Source: Aquariibacter albus
Lineage (GTDB): Bacteria; Pseudomonadota; Gammaproteobacteria; Burkholderiales; Burkholderiaceae_C
Assembly (NCBI RefSeq): GCF_014145335.1
Contig: NZ_JACIVI010000003.1
Coordinates: 248,001-312,000, forward strand
Length of the DNA: 64,000 nucleotides
Direction of reading: 5' to 3'
The notes under the pieces were generated by a model, which saw only the letters and a program-made list of their open reading frames with translations, had not been told where the DNA came from and made no database searches. This document shows positions 50,356 through 63,823 of this stretch, in pieces. Both the position numbers and the translations under genes were made by a program. Every line of letters begins with the position of its first letter. The stretch's first letter is position 1.

Positions 50356-50658
50356 TCGGATTTGCACTGGGCCGCCCGCCGGAGCATTGAACCGCCCAGG
50401 AGCAGTCGTCTCCCAATGCCTGCTCCTGGCCGATTGCGGGCGCCCAGTAATGAACTTCTCTACCCGGACAGGCAGTGCCCTCCGGCTTCACAGCGCGCCC
50501 TCGGCGACCTTTCGTACCGTCAGTTCGAATTCCCGATGGGCCTTGCGAGCGTCCCAGAGGGTCCCGTAGCTGCTCGCGCCGGGGTGTCAACAATGCGACC
50601 CCGAATTATCAACGAACGATTGCAAGTCGTTGATTTTTAAATATTTTTTGACGACCCG
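50356..50658. other. Spacer between GlxA-type gene and guaA
   Basis: 303 bp. No gene is recognised. It contains a 6-bp inverted repeat (CGGGGT ... ACCCCG, about 50580-50604), the terminator at 50608-50634 and an A/T-rich run just before the guaA stop. In guaA-associated islands an integrase gene often occupies this position; none is present. Confidence 0.5.
50608..50634 (+). terminator. Rho-independent terminator
   Basis: ATCAACGA / TCGTTGAT, an 8-bp stem with an 11-nt loop, followed by TTTTAAATATTTTTT on the + strand. It is oriented to stop transcripts entering from the GlxA-type gene before they run antisense into guaA. Confidence 0.65.
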
Positions 50659-52266
<1,608 letters not shown>

Positions 52267-52302
52267 GGCGTCGGGCCGGCGGGGGTGGATCGGGGAAGGG
52301 GT

Positions 52303-53511
<1,209 letters not shown>

Positions 53512-53644
53512 GGCCGCACGGCGTGGCGCGGCGGGGGCAGGGGCGCTCAAGGGGCTGGGCTCGGGACGGGGGGCGGACGAGGCCGCCTTCAAACGACGCC
53601 GCCCGGCCGGGGCCGGGCGGGTTGCGAGGGCGGGGGTCGCCGGC

Positions 53645-55117
53645 TCACTCCATGCGGTAGTTCGGCGCTTCCTTGGTGATCTGCACGTCGTGGACATGGC
53701 TCTCGCGCATGCCCGCCGAGGTGATCTCGACGAAGGCGGCTTCCTCGCGCATGGCTTCGATGCTGGCGCAGCCGCAGTAGCCCAGCGAGGCGCGCAGGCC
53801 GCCCGCCATCTGGTGGACGATGCCGAGCATCGAGCCCTTGTAGGGCACGCGGCCTTCGATGCCCTCGGGCACCAGCTTGTCCGCGTTCGGGTTGCTGTTG
53901 CCGTCGGTTTCCTGGAAGTAGCGGTCGGCCGAACCGGCCTTCATGGCACCGATGGAGCCCATGCCGCGGTAGCTCTTGTAGCTGCGGCCCTGGAACAGCA
54001 CGATCTCGCCCGGCGCCTCTTCGGTGCCGGCGAACATGCCGCCCATCATCACGGTGTGCGCACCGGCGGCGATGGCCTTGGCGATGTCACCCGAGTAGCG
54101 GATGCCACCGTCGGCGATCAGCGGCACGCCCGAGCCCTTGAGCGCGCTGGCCACGTTGTCGATGGCGGTGATCTGCGGCACGCCGACGCCGGCGACGATG
54201 CGGGTGGTGCAGATCGAGCCCGGGCCGATGCCGACCTTCACGCCGTCCGCCCCCGCTTCCACCAGGGCCAGCGCGGCGGCGCCGGTGGCGATGTTGCCGC
54301 CGATGACGTCCACCTGCGGGAAGTTCTGCTTCACCCAGCGCACGCGGTCGATCACGCCCTTGCTGTGACCGTGGGCGGTGTCCACCACGATGGCATCGAC
54401 GCCGGCCTTGACCAGCAGCTCGACGCGCTCCTCGGTGCCCTCGCCCACGCCGACGGCGGCGCCCACGCGCAGCTTGCCCTGCGCATCGCGCGCGGCGTTC
54501 GGGAAGCTGGTCTGCTTGGTGATGTCCTTCACCGTGAAGAGGCCGCGCAGCTCGGCGTCTTCGTTGAGCACCAGCACGCGCTCCAGCTTGTGCTGGTGCA
54601 TCAGGGCCTTGGCCTCGGCCAGCGAAGCGCCTTCCTTGACGGTGATCAGGCGCTCGCGCGGGGTCATGATCTCGCGCACGGGCGCGTCGAGGCGGGTCTC
54701 GAAGCGCAGGTCGCGGCCGGTGACGATGCCGACCACCCGGCCGTTCTCGACGACGGGGAAGCCCGAGATGCCGTGCTGGCGCGACAGCTCGATCACGTCC
54801 CGCACGCGCACGCCGGGGGCGATGGTGATGGGGTCGCGCAGCAGGCCGGATTCATAGCGCTTGACGCGCAGCACCTCGGCCGCCTGTTGCTTGGGGCTGA
54901 GGTTCTTGTGGACGATGCCGATGCCGCCTTCCTGCGCGATCGCGATCGCGAGGCGGGCTTCGGTCACCGTGTCCATCGCCGCGGAAACCAGCGGCAGGTT
55001 CAGCGCGATGTTGCGGGTCAGCTTGGTCGCGAGCGAGGCGTCGCGCGGCAGGACCTGCGAGAAGGCGGGCACCAGCAACACATCGTCGAAGGTGAGCGCT
55101 TTGCCGAGTAGGCGCAT
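53645..55117 (-). CDS. guaB: Inosine-5'-monophosphate dehydrogenase
   Basis: Oxidises IMP to XMP, the first committed step to GMP. It is 490 aa from ATG 55117 ([20 protein letters not shown]). A CBS-domain pair lies at about residues 95-205 ([42 protein letters not shown]). The catalytic Cys is in [10 protein letters not shown], the substrate loop is [11 protein letters not shown], and the flap region has [10 protein letters not shown]. It is upstream of an MFS gene and guaA in the same direction. Confidence 0.97.
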   Translation of the reverse strand: MRLLGKALTFDDVLLVPAFSQVLPRDASLATKLTRNIALNLPLVSAAMDTVTEARLAIAIAQEGGIGIVHKNLSPKQQAAEVLRVKRYESGLLRDPITIAPGVRVRDVIELSRQHGISGFPVVENGRVVGIVTGRDLRFETRLDAPVREIMTPRERLITVKEGASLAEAKALMHQHKLERVLVLNEDAELRGLFTVKDITKQTSFPNAARDAQGKLRVGAAVGVGEGTEERVELLVKAGVDAIVVDTAHGHSKGVIDRVRWVKQNFPQVDVIGGNIATGAAALALVEAGADGVKVGIGPGSICTTRIVAGVGVPQITAIDNVASALKGSGVPLIADGGIRYSGDIAKAIAAGAHTVMMGGMFAGTEEAPGEIVLFQGRSYKSYRGMGSIGAMKAGSADRYFQETDGNSNPNADKLVPEGIEGRVPYKGSMLGIVHQMAGGLRASLGYCGCASIEAMREEAAFVEITSAGMRESHVHDVQITKEAPNYRME

Positions 55118-55126
55118 GGGAAAACT

Positions 55127-55158
55127 CCGGACCCAAAAAAAGATTATAGAAAGTCCGG
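55127..55158 (-). promoter_or_regulatory. guaB: guaB promoter within inverted repeat
   Basis: On the - strand a perfect TATAAT (55148-55143) lies 25 nt before the guaB ATG. It is enclosed by the inverted repeat CCGGAC/GTCCGG (55127-55132, 55153-55158). No clear -35 is present. The symmetry around the -10 suggests a repressor or attenuator-like fold. Confidence 0.5.
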
Positions 55159-55187
55159 CCACGCCGCCCCCGGCGGGCCCTTCGGGC

Positions 55188-55496
55188 TCAGCCGCGGCGG
55201 CGGGGGCCCTGGGCGCGGTAGCGCTGGCGGCGGGCCTCCTTGGGATCGACGCGCAGCGGGCGGTAGAGCTCCAGCCGGTCGCCGGCCCGCAGGGCCTGGT
55301 CCAGTCCGCAGGCCTTGCCCCAGATGCCCATGGCCGCAGGGTCGCCCGGCAGATCGGCCGCCCGCGCCCGGGCGGCCTGCAGGGCCTGCCGCACCGTGCT
55401 GCCCGACGGCAGGTGCAGCGACAGGCGCTGCACCTCGCCGGCCCGGGGGCTCCAGACCAGCTCGACCGCCAGGGCCTCGGTCTCAGCGGGGACCAT
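55188..55496 (-). CDS. rnfH: RnfH-family ubiquitin-like protein
   Basis: 102 aa from ATG 55496, overlapping ratA by 14 nt. A beta-grasp fold is suggested by [56 protein letters not shown] and the conserved [12 protein letters not shown] tail (R-x-K-R-like). The function is unknown; it is conserved next to ratA and smpB in proteobacteria. Confidence 0.9.
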   Translation of the reverse strand: MVPAETEALAVELVWSPRAGEVQRLSLHLPSGSTVRQALQAARARAADLPGDPAAMGIWGKACGLDQALRAGDRLELYRPLRVDPKEARRQRYRAQGPRRRG

Positions 55497-55959
55497 GCAC
55501 CTGCTCGGCCCGCTGCACGAAGGCATCGACGAAGGTTGCGGCGATGCGGTCGAAGACCGGGCTGACGACCAGCTCCAGCGCCTTGCTGCTGAAGGCGTAG
55601 CGCAGCTCGAAGTCGATGCGGCAGGCGCTGGGCGGCGGCGCGATCGCATGGTCGTCGGCCGAGGCCGGCGTGCCCAGGGGCGTGAAATCCCAGCGGCCTT
55701 CGAGCACCGAGAAGGGCCCGTCGACCAGGGCCATGGTCAGGCTGCGGTCCGGCGCGTGGGTGTTGCGGGTGCTGAAGGCATGCCGCACGCCGTGGTAGTT
55801 CAGGTGCAGTCGGGCGGTGACGCCGTCCTCGTGGCGGGCCAGGGTCTCGGCGCGCTCGCACCAGGGCAGGAAGCGCGGATAGGCCTCGACGTCGGTGACC
55901 AGCGCATACATCTCGTGCGCCGAGTACCAAAGCAGGACGGACTTGCGGACATGCTTCAT
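55483..55959 (-). CDS. ratA: RatA/Coq10-family START-domain protein
   Basis: 158 aa, SRPBCC fold: [30 protein letters not shown] (partly quoted), the EMYALV and PRFLPWC signatures, [15 protein letters not shown], and the C-terminal helix [18 protein letters not shown]. The family is annotated either as ribosome-association toxin RatA or as a coenzyme-Q-binding Coq10 homologue; the conserved gene neighbourhood favours a housekeeping role. ATG 55959 is at the edge of a palindrome shared with the divergent smpB promoter. Confidence 0.92.
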   Translation of the reverse strand: MKHVRKSVLLWYSAHEMYALVTDVEAYPRFLPWCERAETLARHEDGVTARLHLNYHGVRHAFSTRNTHAPDRSLTMALVDGPFSVLEGRWDFTPLGTPASADDHAIAPPPSACRIDFELRYAFSSKALELVVSPVFDRIAATFVDAFVQRAEQVHGPR

Positions 55960-55975
55960 AGAATGGCCGATTCTA
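55959..55975. promoter_or_regulatory. Palindromic divergent -10 elements (smpB/ratA)
   Basis: TAGAAT-GGCCG-ATTCTA. Each arm reads TAGAAT, a near-consensus -10, on one strand: 55959-55964 for smpB and 55975-55970 for ratA. The ratA transcript would begin only a few bases before its ATG. No convincing -35 boxes are seen. Confidence 0.45.
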
Positions 55976-56001
55976 GGGAGCCCCTTGCCGGGCCCGTCAC
56001 G

Positions 56002-56490
56002 ATGGCCGCCGCAAGCAACAAGATCGCCGAGAACAAGAAAGCCCGCTTCAACTACCTGATCGAGGAGTCGCACGAGACCGGGGTGGTGCTGGAGGGCTGG
56101 GAGGTCAAGGCGATCCGCGCCGGCCAGGTGCAGCTGACCGATGGCTATGTGGTGATCAAGGACGGCGAGCTCTTCCTGATCGGCTGCCGCATCAATCCGC
56201 TGCGCACGGCCTCCACCCACGTGCATCCGCAGGCCGACCGCACCAAGAAGCTGCTGATGCACAAGGACGAGATCCGCCGCCTGATCGGCAAGGTCGAGCA
56301 GAAAGGCTTCACCCTCGTCCCGCTGGAGCTGTACTACAAGGCCGGCCGCGTGAAGTGCGCGGTGGCCCTGGCCAAGGGCAAGGCCCAGCACGACAAGCGC
56401 GAGACCGAGAAGACCCGCGACTGGGAGCGCGAGAAAGGCCGCCTGATGCGGCACAAGGTCTCGTCCAACGGCAGCGCGGCCAAGGGCTGA
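56002..56490 (+). CDS. smpB: SsrA-binding protein SmpB
   Basis: tmRNA partner in trans-translation, 162 aa from ATG 56002. The OB-fold core ([26 protein letters not shown], partly quoted) starts at residue 11. [12 protein letters not shown] and [18 protein letters not shown] follow, and the basic C-terminal tail ([21 protein letters not shown]) enters the ribosomal decoding site. The tmRNA gene itself is not in the window. It is divergent from ratA, the usual arrangement. Confidence 0.96.
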   Translation: MAAASNKIAENKKARFNYLIEESHETGVVLEGWEVKAIRAGQVQLTDGYVVIKDGELFLIGCRINPLRTASTHVHPQADRTKKLLMHKDEIRRLIGKVEQKGFTLVPLELYYKAGRVKCAVALAKGKAQHDKRETEKTRDWEREKGRLMRHKVSSNGSAAKG

Positions 56491-56556
56491 GGCCCCGGGT
56501 CAGCCCCGCTGGTCCCGCCGGCCCCGCGGCGGCCGAGGCCGTCTCCGGTCCGGATC

Positions 56557-57717
56557 TCAGGCCGGCCGCGGCACGGCCAGATGCCGCCCGATCCAGCGCA
56601 GGCCCGGCTGCTCGACGTGGCGGTGGAAGCGCGGTGCCAGGGCCAGGCTCAGGCCCCAGACCGCCAGAAGCCCCAGGGCATGCGTGCCGGCGGCCCGGTC
56701 GGGCACCCAGCGCTCGAAGGCCGCGCCGACCAGCATCAGCACCGGGTAGTGGACGAGGAAGAGCGCATAGCTGGCGCCCGACTGCTCGGCCAGCCAGCGG
56801 CCCAGCCGGCGGCCGCGCGCCAGGCCGGCCCCGGCGCGTCGCCGTGCGCGGTCCGCCAGCAGGCGCAGCGCCGGCGCCAGCACCAGCAGCAGGGCCACGG
56901 CGGCGGCCAGGGCCAGTCGGCTGCGGAAGTCCAGCCACAGCGCCAGGGCGACGCCGCCGGCCAGCAGGCTCAGGCCCATCTGCCGGCCGCGCGAGGCCCG
57001 CAGCTCCGGCCCCCACCAGGCTGCCAGCACGCCCAGGCCGTAGGCGCCGAGGAAGTAGGGCGCGGCCACGTCCCAGTCGCTGTCGCGGTTGAAGACCAGC
57101 AGCGAGGCCAGGGTGCCGGCGGCGATCAGCAGCGGCGCGGCGGCCGGTCGCCAGGCCCCGGCCGGGGCGCGCGCGGCCCAGGCCGCATCCAGCTTCGCCC
57201 CCAGGCCGACGGCCGCCAGCAGCAGGGCGTAGAGCTGGAGATCGATGGCCACGTACCAGACGCCGGCCGACTGCGCCTCCACGCCCAGCAGGTCCTGCAG
57301 CATCAGGAGGTGGATCAGCACCTCGTCCGGCGTCGCGGTCGGTGGCAGGTGGTCCAGATCGGCCAGGCGCCGCGCGACGGCCGCGCACGCCAGGGCCAGC
57401 ATCAAGGTGACGGCCAGCGGCCAGCCCAGGCGCAGGTAGCGCAGCAGCAGGCGCCGCGCGAGCGTCGGCCCGCCCGGGGCCAGCCGTCCGCCTGGCGCCA
57501 GGCCCTGGGCCGCCAGCGCGCCCCCGACGACGAGGAAGACCTGCACCGCCAGCCGCGCGTTCTCGGCCAGCCAGGCGATCAGCGCCGGGGCCAGGCGGGC
57601 CGCGTGATCCGACATCGGCCCGTAGAAGGCCAGGTGGTGCAGCACGATGAGCTGGGCCGCCCCCACCTTCAGCGCATCGATCAGGGGGGCGCGGGCAGCG
57701 GTGGGCTTGGCCTTCAC
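56557..57717 (-). CDS. Acyltransferase family membrane protein
   Basis: 386 aa. The GTG at 57717 overlaps the stop of the upstream beta-lyase gene (GTGA), so it is translationally coupled; the longer frame to 57786 would overlap it further. About ten hydrophobic segments are present. A His-containing VLHHLAFYG early, an RYLRLGWPL basic patch and LFLVHYPVL near the end are typical of acyltransferase-3 proteins lacking an SGNH domain. Unlike the two at 39.7-43.7 kb it is GC-rich and native-looking. The acceptor is unknown. Confidence 0.82.
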   Translation of the reverse strand: MKAKPTAARAPLIDALKVGAAQLIVLHHLAFYGPMSDHAARLAPALIAWLAENARLAVQVFLVVGGALAAQGLAPGGRLAPGGPTLARRLLLRYLRLGWPLAVTLMLALACAAVARRLADLDHLPPTATPDEVLIHLLMLQDLLGVEAQSAGVWYVAIDLQLYALLLAAVGLGAKLDAAWAARAPAGAWRPAAAPLLIAAGTLASLLVFNRDSDWDVAAPYFLGAYGLGVLAAWWGPELRASRGRQMGLSLLAGGVALALWLDFRSRLALAAAVALLLVLAPALRLLADRARRRAGAGLARGRRLGRWLAEQSGASYALFLVHYPVLMLVGAAFERWVPDRAAGTHALGLLAVWGLSLALAPRFHRHVEQPGLRWIGRHLAVPRPA

Positions 57718-58967
57718 CGGGCTGCGCAGACCAGGGCCTGGTCGACGTCGGCGATCAGGTCGGCCACGTCTTCCAGGCCGATGCACAGCCGCACCAGCGG
57801 GCCGCGGAAGGGCGAGCCGGCCGGGCGGATCTGCGTCGGCTCATAGGGCACGGCCAGGCTGACCGGCCCGCCCCAGGAGTAGCCGATGCGGAAGTGGCGC
57901 AGGGCCTCGACGAAGCGTTCGGCGCGGCGCGGGCCCTCGGCCGCCTCGGGGGCGAACTCCAGCGTCAGCAGGCCGGCCGCGGCGCGGCACAGGGCCGCCC
58001 AGTGGGCATGGCCGGGGCTGTCCGGCCGGGCCGGGTGCAGCACGCGGCGGATCAGGCTGCCGGGCGTGGCGGCCTGCGCCGCGCAGTGCGCCGCCAGGGC
58101 GCGGGCGGCCGCGTCCTGGGCGGCGTAGCGCAGCGGCAGGCTGGGCAGGCCGCGGAGCACGGCCTCCACATCGTTGGCGCCCACGCCCAGGCCGAGACGG
58201 CCATGGGCCGCGGCCAGGCGGGCATGCAGGCCGGCGTCGCGGCAGGCGAGGGAGCCCATCAGCAGGTCGCCGCCGCCGGCCGGGTATTTGGTGAGCGCAT
58301 GCACGCTCAGGTCCACGCCCAGGGGCTGGCCGTCCGGGCCCGTGCCCAGGGCGAAGGCGTCGAAGGCCAGACCGGCGCCCCAGGTGTTGTCCAGCGCGAT
58401 CACGGCCTGCGGCGCCAGGCGCCGCGCCGTGGCCACCAGGCCGCGCAGGTCGGGGAATTCCAGCGTCACCGAGCCGGCCGCCTCCAGCCAGATCAGCCGC
58501 GTCGAAGGCCCCAGCAGGCGGCCGAAGGCCTCGGCATCGAGCGGGTCGTACGTGAGGGTGTTGATGCCCCAGCGCCTGAGCTCATGCTCGGCCAGGTTGC
58601 GGCTGGGTGCGTAGACGTTGTCTGGCAGCAGCAGGGTGTCGCCGGGGCCGAGCAGGGCCTGGTCGACCAGCGCGATCGCGGCCAGGCCGCTGGGCGCCAG
58701 CAGCACGTGGGACGCGCCCTCCAGCGTGGCCAGGCGGGCTTCCAGCGTGAAGCTGGTCGGCGTGCCATGCAGGCCGTAGGTGTAGCCGGACTTGTCGGCC
58801 CAGCGGGTCGAGCGCATGGCCGCCACGCTGTCGAAGAAGACGGTGGAGGCCTTGGCCACCGGCACGGCCGGCGCGTCGAAGCCGGCCGGCGCGCGGTAGG
58901 GGTGGTGGATCAGGCGGGTCGCCGGGCCGGGCGCGGGGCCTTCGGGCGGCAGGGTGTCGTCAGCCAT
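57714..58967 (-). CDS. metC: Cystathionine beta-lyase (Cys/Met metabolism PLP enzyme)
   Basis: 417 aa, fold-type I PLP enzyme. YTYGLHGTPTSFTLEARLATLEG is the cofactor-phosphate-binding region (partly quoted). LDNTWGAG holds the cofactor Asp and HALTKYPAGGGDLLMGS the Schiff-base Lys; the usual GHSD is replaced by GGGD. VRLCIGLEDVADLIADV is the conserved end. It most resembles MetC-type cystathionine beta-lyases; a related gamma-synthase cannot be excluded. It is coupled to the following acyltransferase by a GTGA overlap. Confidence 0.87.
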   Translation of the reverse strand: MADDTLPPEGPAPGPATRLIHHPYRAPAGFDAPAVPVAKASTVFFDSVAAMRSTRWADKSGYTYGLHGTPTSFTLEARLATLEGASHVLLAPSGLAAIALVDQALLGPGDTLLLPDNVYAPSRNLAEHELRRWGINTLTYDPLDAEAFGRLLGPSTRLIWLEAAGSVTLEFPDLRGLVATARRLAPQAVIALDNTWGAGLAFDAFALGTGPDGQPLGVDLSVHALTKYPAGGGDLLMGSLACRDAGLHARLAAAHGRLGLGVGANDVEAVLRGLPSLPLRYAAQDAAARALAAHCAAQAATPGSLIRRVLHPARPDSPGHAHWAALCRAAAGLLTLEFAPEAAEGPRRAERFVEALRHFRIGYSWGGPVSLAVPYEPTQIRPAGSPFRGPLVRLCIGLEDVADLIADVDQALVCAAR

Positions 58968-59003
58968 GGGAGGGCAGGCTCAGGGGCCGAGGCCGGACCG
59001 GGC

Positions 59004-60410
59004 TCAGACGATCTCGCCGACCAGGTCGTGCCCGCGGGTGGACACGATGCGGGCCTTCACGAAATCGCCGACCTTGTAGGTCTTGCTGGCCTTGGCCGGC
59101 GGCAGCAGGTGGACCACGCCGTCGATCTCCGGCGCATCGGCATACGTGCGGCCCAGGCCGCCCTGCTTGCCCAGGGCCTTGGCCTGGTCGACCAGCACCT
59201 GCATGGTGGCCCCGACGCGGGCCTGCAGCTTGGCGGCGGAGACGGCTTCGGCCACGGCCATGAAGCGGGCGCGGCGCGCCTCGCGCAGGGCGTCCGGCAG
59301 CGCGCCGGGCAGGGCATTGGCCGCGGCGCCGGTCACGGGCGAGTAGGCGAAGCAGCCGGCGCGGTCGATCTGCGCCTCCTGCAGGAAGTCCAGCAGGTGC
59401 TGGAACTCGGCCTCGGTCTCGCCGGGGAAGCCGGCGATGAAGGTCGAGCGCACGATCAGCTCGGGGCAGGCCTCGCGCCACTTCTGCAGGCGCTCCAGGT
59501 TGCGCTCGCCGCTGGCCGGGCGCTTCATGCGCTTGAGCACGTCCGGATGGCTGTGCTGGAAGGGCACGTCCAGGTAGGGCAGCACGCGGCCGCCGGCCAT
59601 CAGCGGCACCACCTCGTCGACATGCGGGTAGGGGTAGACGTAGTGCAGCCGCACCCAGGCACCAAACGGTTCGGCCAGCAGGCCCAACTGCTCGACCAGG
59701 TCGTGCAGCCGGGTCTTGACCGGCTTGCCGTCCCAGAAGCCGGTGCGGTACTTCAGGTCCACGCCATAGGCCGAGGTGTCCTGGCTGACGACCAGCAGCT
59801 CCTTCACCCCGCTCTCGAACAGGGCGCGGGCTTCGTTGAGCACGTCGCCGATCGGGCGGCTGACCAGGTCGCCGCGCATGCTGGGGATGATGCAGAAGGT
59901 GCAGCGGTGGTTGCAGCCCTCGCTGATCTTCAGGTAGGCGTAGTGCTTGGGCGTGAGCTTGATGCCTTGCGGCGGCACCAGGTCCACGAAGGGATCGTGC
60001 GGCTTGGGCAGGTGGGCGTGGACGGCGTCCAGCACCTCGTCGGTGGCGTGCGGGCCGGTGACGGCCAGCACCTTGGGATGCACCTGCTGCACTAGGTTGC
60101 CGCCATCGTCGGCGGCCTTGGCGCCGAGGCAGCCGGTGACCACCACCTTGCCGTTCTCGGCCAGGGCTTCGCCAATGGCGTCCAGGCTTTCCTGCACGGC
60201 CGCGTCGATGAAGCCACAGGTGTTGACGATGACCAGGTCCGCGCCCGCATAGCTCTTGCTGGTGCGGTAGCCCTCGGCCGAAAGCCGGGTCAGGATCAGC
60301 TCGGCATCGGTCAGGGCCTTGGGGCAGCCGAGGCTGACGAAGCCGATGGTCGGCGTCGGGCCGGCCACGAGGGCCGGGGTGGGGGCGAGGGGGGCGTCGG
60401 CATCAGGCAT
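59004..60410 (-). CDS. rimO: Ribosomal protein S12 methylthiotransferase RimO
   Basis: Radical-SAM enzyme that methylthiolates Asp-88 of ribosomal protein S12 (E. coli numbering), 468 aa. The N-terminal UPF0004 domain has three cluster Cys (LGCPKA, NTCGF, TGCLG). The radical-SAM core has [15 protein letters not shown]. The C-terminal TRAM domain ends with [21 protein letters not shown] 22-residue variable N-terminal leader precedes IGFVSLGC. It lies 36 nt upstream of the beta-lyase gene in the same direction. Confidence 0.96.
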   Translation of the reverse strand: MPDADAPLAPTPALVAGPTPTIGFVSLGCPKALTDAELILTRLSAEGYRTSKSYAGADLVIVNTCGFIDAAVQESLDAIGEALAENGKVVVTGCLGAKAADDGGNLVQQVHPKVLAVTGPHATDEVLDAVHAHLPKPHDPFVDLVPPQGIKLTPKHYAYLKISEGCNHRCTFCIIPSMRGDLVSRPIGDVLNEARALFESGVKELLVVSQDTSAYGVDLKYRTGFWDGKPVKTRLHDLVEQLGLLAEPFGAWVRLHYVYPYPHVDEVVPLMAGGRVLPYLDVPFQHSHPDVLKRMKRPASGERNLERLQKWREACPELIVRSTFIAGFPGETEAEFQHLLDFLQEAQIDRAGCFAYSPVTGAAANALPGALPDALREARRARFMAVAEAVSAAKLQARVGATMQVLVDQAKALGKQGGLGRTYADAPEIDGVVHLLPPAKASKTYKVGDFVKARIVSTRGHDLVGEIV

Positions 60411-60622
60411 CAGGGGATTTTCGCCGAGGCGGGCGCTCCGTCCCGCCGCGCAGCCTGCGGCCTGCGGCCGACCGGGTCTCCGGGTTGATCCCGAGACCGT
60501 GCGGGAAAGTCTCCTGCGCCGGCCGGCCCGCAGCTTTCGCGGGACCGCTTAGATTGGCGCTGGCCCGGCCGCCGCGGCGCCCGGGCCCCGTCCCCCACCC
60601 CCGAATGCCCTGCGAGATGCCG

Positions 60623-61144
60623 ATGAAACGCACCCGTGCCGTGATGCTGCTGTCGATGCTGGTCCTGCCCTGGTGGGTCCAGGCCGCGGTCGACGAAACC
60701 ATCCGCTACAAGGACTCGATCGAGATCCAGGCCCCGATCGAGGCGGTCTGGCGCCGCGCCGGCAATTTCGGCGACCTTGGCTGGCATCCCGCCGTGGGCA
60801 AGACGGAGATCACCGCCGGCACGAACAACCAGGTCGGCGCCGCGCGCCGCATCACCCTGAAGGACGGCGGCACGATCGACGAGCTGCTGACCGAGTACGA
60901 CGAGGCGGCCTTCAGCCTGCGCTACAAGATCACCGAGGGCGTCCTGCCGGTGCGCGACTACGCCGCCACGCTGAGCCTGAAGGCGGTCGACGGCAAGACC
61001 GTCGTCACCTGGCGCAGCACCTTCAAGCGCAAGGACCCGGGCAAGGCCCCGGCCGCCGGCCAGGATGACGACAGCGCGAAAGCTGCGATCGCCGGCGTGT
61101 TCAAGGCCGGTCTCGAAAACCTCAAGGCCCTGAGCGAGCGCTGA
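60623..61144 (+). CDS. Periplasmic SRPBCC-family protein
   Basis: 173 aa from ATG 60623 (MKRTRAVMLLSMLVLPWWVQA, a signal peptide with cleavage near VQAA); ATGs at 60605 and 60617 are alternatives. The mature part is a START/polyketide-cyclase-like fold: DSIEIQAPIEAVWRRAGNFGDL, WHPAVGKTEI, GAARRITLKDGGTIDELLTEYD, and the C-terminal helix AAIAGVFKAGLENLKAL. These proteins bind hydrophobic ligands; the ligand is unknown. It stands alone between rimO and phaR, which point away from or towards it. Confidence 0.86.
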   Translation: MKRTRAVMLLSMLVLPWWVQAAVDETIRYKDSIEIQAPIEAVWRRAGNFGDLGWHPAVGKTEITAGTNNQVGAARRITLKDGGTIDELLTEYDEAAFSLRYKITEGVLPVRDYAATLSLKAVDGKTVVTWRSTFKRKDPGKAPAAGQDDDSAKAAIAGVFKAGLENLKALSER

Positions 61145-61154
61145 GCCGCCGCCT

Positions 61155-61793
61155 TCAGCGCCCGCTGCCGCCGGGCGCGCCGGGGAAGCGGCCGCCGAAC
61201 AGGGTTTCGGTCTGCTTCTGCATCTGTTCCTGCATCTGCTGGAACAGGGTCTTGGACGAGTCCATATAGGGACCCATCAGCTGCTGCACCAGCGGGTTCT
61301 GCAGGTTCATAAAGGGCGCCCAGGCCTCGGCGCCGGGCGGCTGGCCCCCGCTGCGCAGCTGCTCGGCAAAGCGGTTCTGCAGCTCGACGAAGGACTGCAT
61401 GGTCTGTTCGAGGTAACTGCCCATCAGGCCCTGCATGGTGTGGCCGTAGTAGCGGATCACCTGGGCCAGCATCTGCTCGCTGAACATGGGCAGGCCGCCC
61501 GATTCCTCTTCCAGGATGATCTGCAGCAGGATGCTGCGGGTCAGGTCCTCGCCGGTCTTGGCATCGCGAACGACGAAGCGCTCGTGGTCGAGCACCATCT
61601 GCTTCACGTCGGCCAGCGTGATGTAGCCGCTGACGCGGGTGTCGTAGAGCCGGCGATTCGGGTACTTCTTGAGCACCCGCAGATCGCCGGCGGCGGTCTC
61701 GGCGCCGGGGGCCTCGGCCTCGGGCGGCAGGCCGTCCTCGCCCGGCTCGTCGTCGGGGCGTGCGGTGCTGCGGGCTTTGCGCGTGGTCGCCAT
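61155..61793 (-). CDS. phaR: Polyhydroxyalkanoate synthesis repressor PhaR
   Basis: 212-aa regulator that binds PHB and represses phasin genes. The DNA-binding N-domain is LKKYPNRRLYDTRVSGYITL (trimmed) plus VKQMVLDHERFVVRDAKTGED; the PHB-accumulation domain is LFSEQ-like (LPMFSEQMLAQVIRYYGHTM). A Gln/Met-rich C-terminus (MQEQMQKQTE) follows. A likely -10 (CATAAT, 61824-61819 on the - strand) lies 25 nt before the ATG. The pha synthase genes are not in the window. Confidence 0.94.
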   Translation of the reverse strand: MATTRKARSTARPDDEPGEDGLPPEAEAPGAETAAGDLRVLKKYPNRRLYDTRVSGYITLADVKQMVLDHERFVVRDAKTGEDLTRSILLQIILEEESGGLPMFSEQMLAQVIRYYGHTMQGLMGSYLEQTMQSFVELQNRFAEQLRSGGQPPGAEAWAPFMNLQNPLVQQLMGPYMDSSKTLFQQMQEQMQKQTETLFGGRFPGAPGGSGR

Positions 61794-61818
61794 GCGGCTC
61801 TCCTCAGGGTGGCGGCCG

Positions 61819-61824
61819 ATTATG
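61819..61824 (-). promoter_or_regulatory. phaR: Putative phaR -10 box
   Basis: CATAAT on the - strand, matching TATAAT at five of six positions, 25 nt before the phaR ATG. No -35 is recognisable at 17 nt, so support is weak. Confidence 0.35.
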
Positions 61825-61860
61825 GGATGGGCCGGGTCCGGCCCCCGGGACGCCGGCGGC

Positions 61861-63089
<1,229 letters not shown>

Positions 63090-63093
<4 letters not shown>

Positions 63094-63815
63094 GGCCGGG
63101 CCTCCGCGGCGGCCGCGCGCGGCGGCAGCGCGCGGTCCTCCACCAGCCGGCCGTCGCGCACGACGATCAGGCGCTTCGCCCAGGCGGCGATGTCGGGCTC
63201 GTGCGTGACCAGCACCAGCGTGATGCCCTCGGCGTGGAGCTGGCTCAGCAGGCGCATGACCTCCTCGGAGGTCGTGCTGTCCAGCGCGCCGGTTGGCTCG
63301 TCGGCCAGCAGCATGCGGGGCTGGTTGACCAGCGCCCGCGCGATCGCGACCCGCTGCTGCTGGCCGCCGGAGAGCTGGGCCGGCGTGTGGTCCGCCCGTG
63401 CGCCCAGGCCGACCAGCTCCAGGCAGGCCCGCGCCCGCGCGCGCCGCGCGGCCGGCGCGACGCCGGCATAGACCAGCGGCAGTTCGACGTTCTCCAGCGC
63501 CGAGGTGCGCGGCAACAGATTGAACTGCTGGAACACGAAGCCGATGCGGCGGTTGCGCAGGGCGGCCAGCGCCTCGCCGGACATCCCTTCGACCGCCTCG
63601 CCCTCGAGCCGGTAACTGCCCTCGCTGGGCTGGTCGAGGGCGCCGAGGATGTTCATCAGCGTGCTCTTGCCCGAACCCGAGCTGCCCATGATCGCGACGA
63701 ACTCGCCGGCCTCGATGTCCAGATCGACGCCGCGCAGCGCATGCACGGTCTGCTCCGCGCTGCCACCCGGCGGGCGGTAGACCTTGGTGACGCCACGCAG
63801 CGCGATCAGGGCCAT
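63090..63815 (-). CDS. MacB/LolD-like ABC transporter ATPase
   Basis: 241 aa. Walker A is [10 protein letters not shown], the signature is [15 protein letters not shown], and Walker B is [12 protein letters not shown] with an EEVMRLL D-loop region and a switch His in LVTHEPD. It pairs with the overlapping permease (ATGA-type overlap), and the two would assemble as a split MacB. The adaptor gene lies 8 nt upstream. Confidence 0.95.
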
Positions 63816-63823
63816 GGCGTCGC

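Noticed and set aside
57714-57786. Extended start of the acyltransferase at 57786
   Set aside because: It would overlap 73 nt of the beta-lyase gene with Arg/Pro-only sequence; the GTGA overlap at 57717 is more natural.
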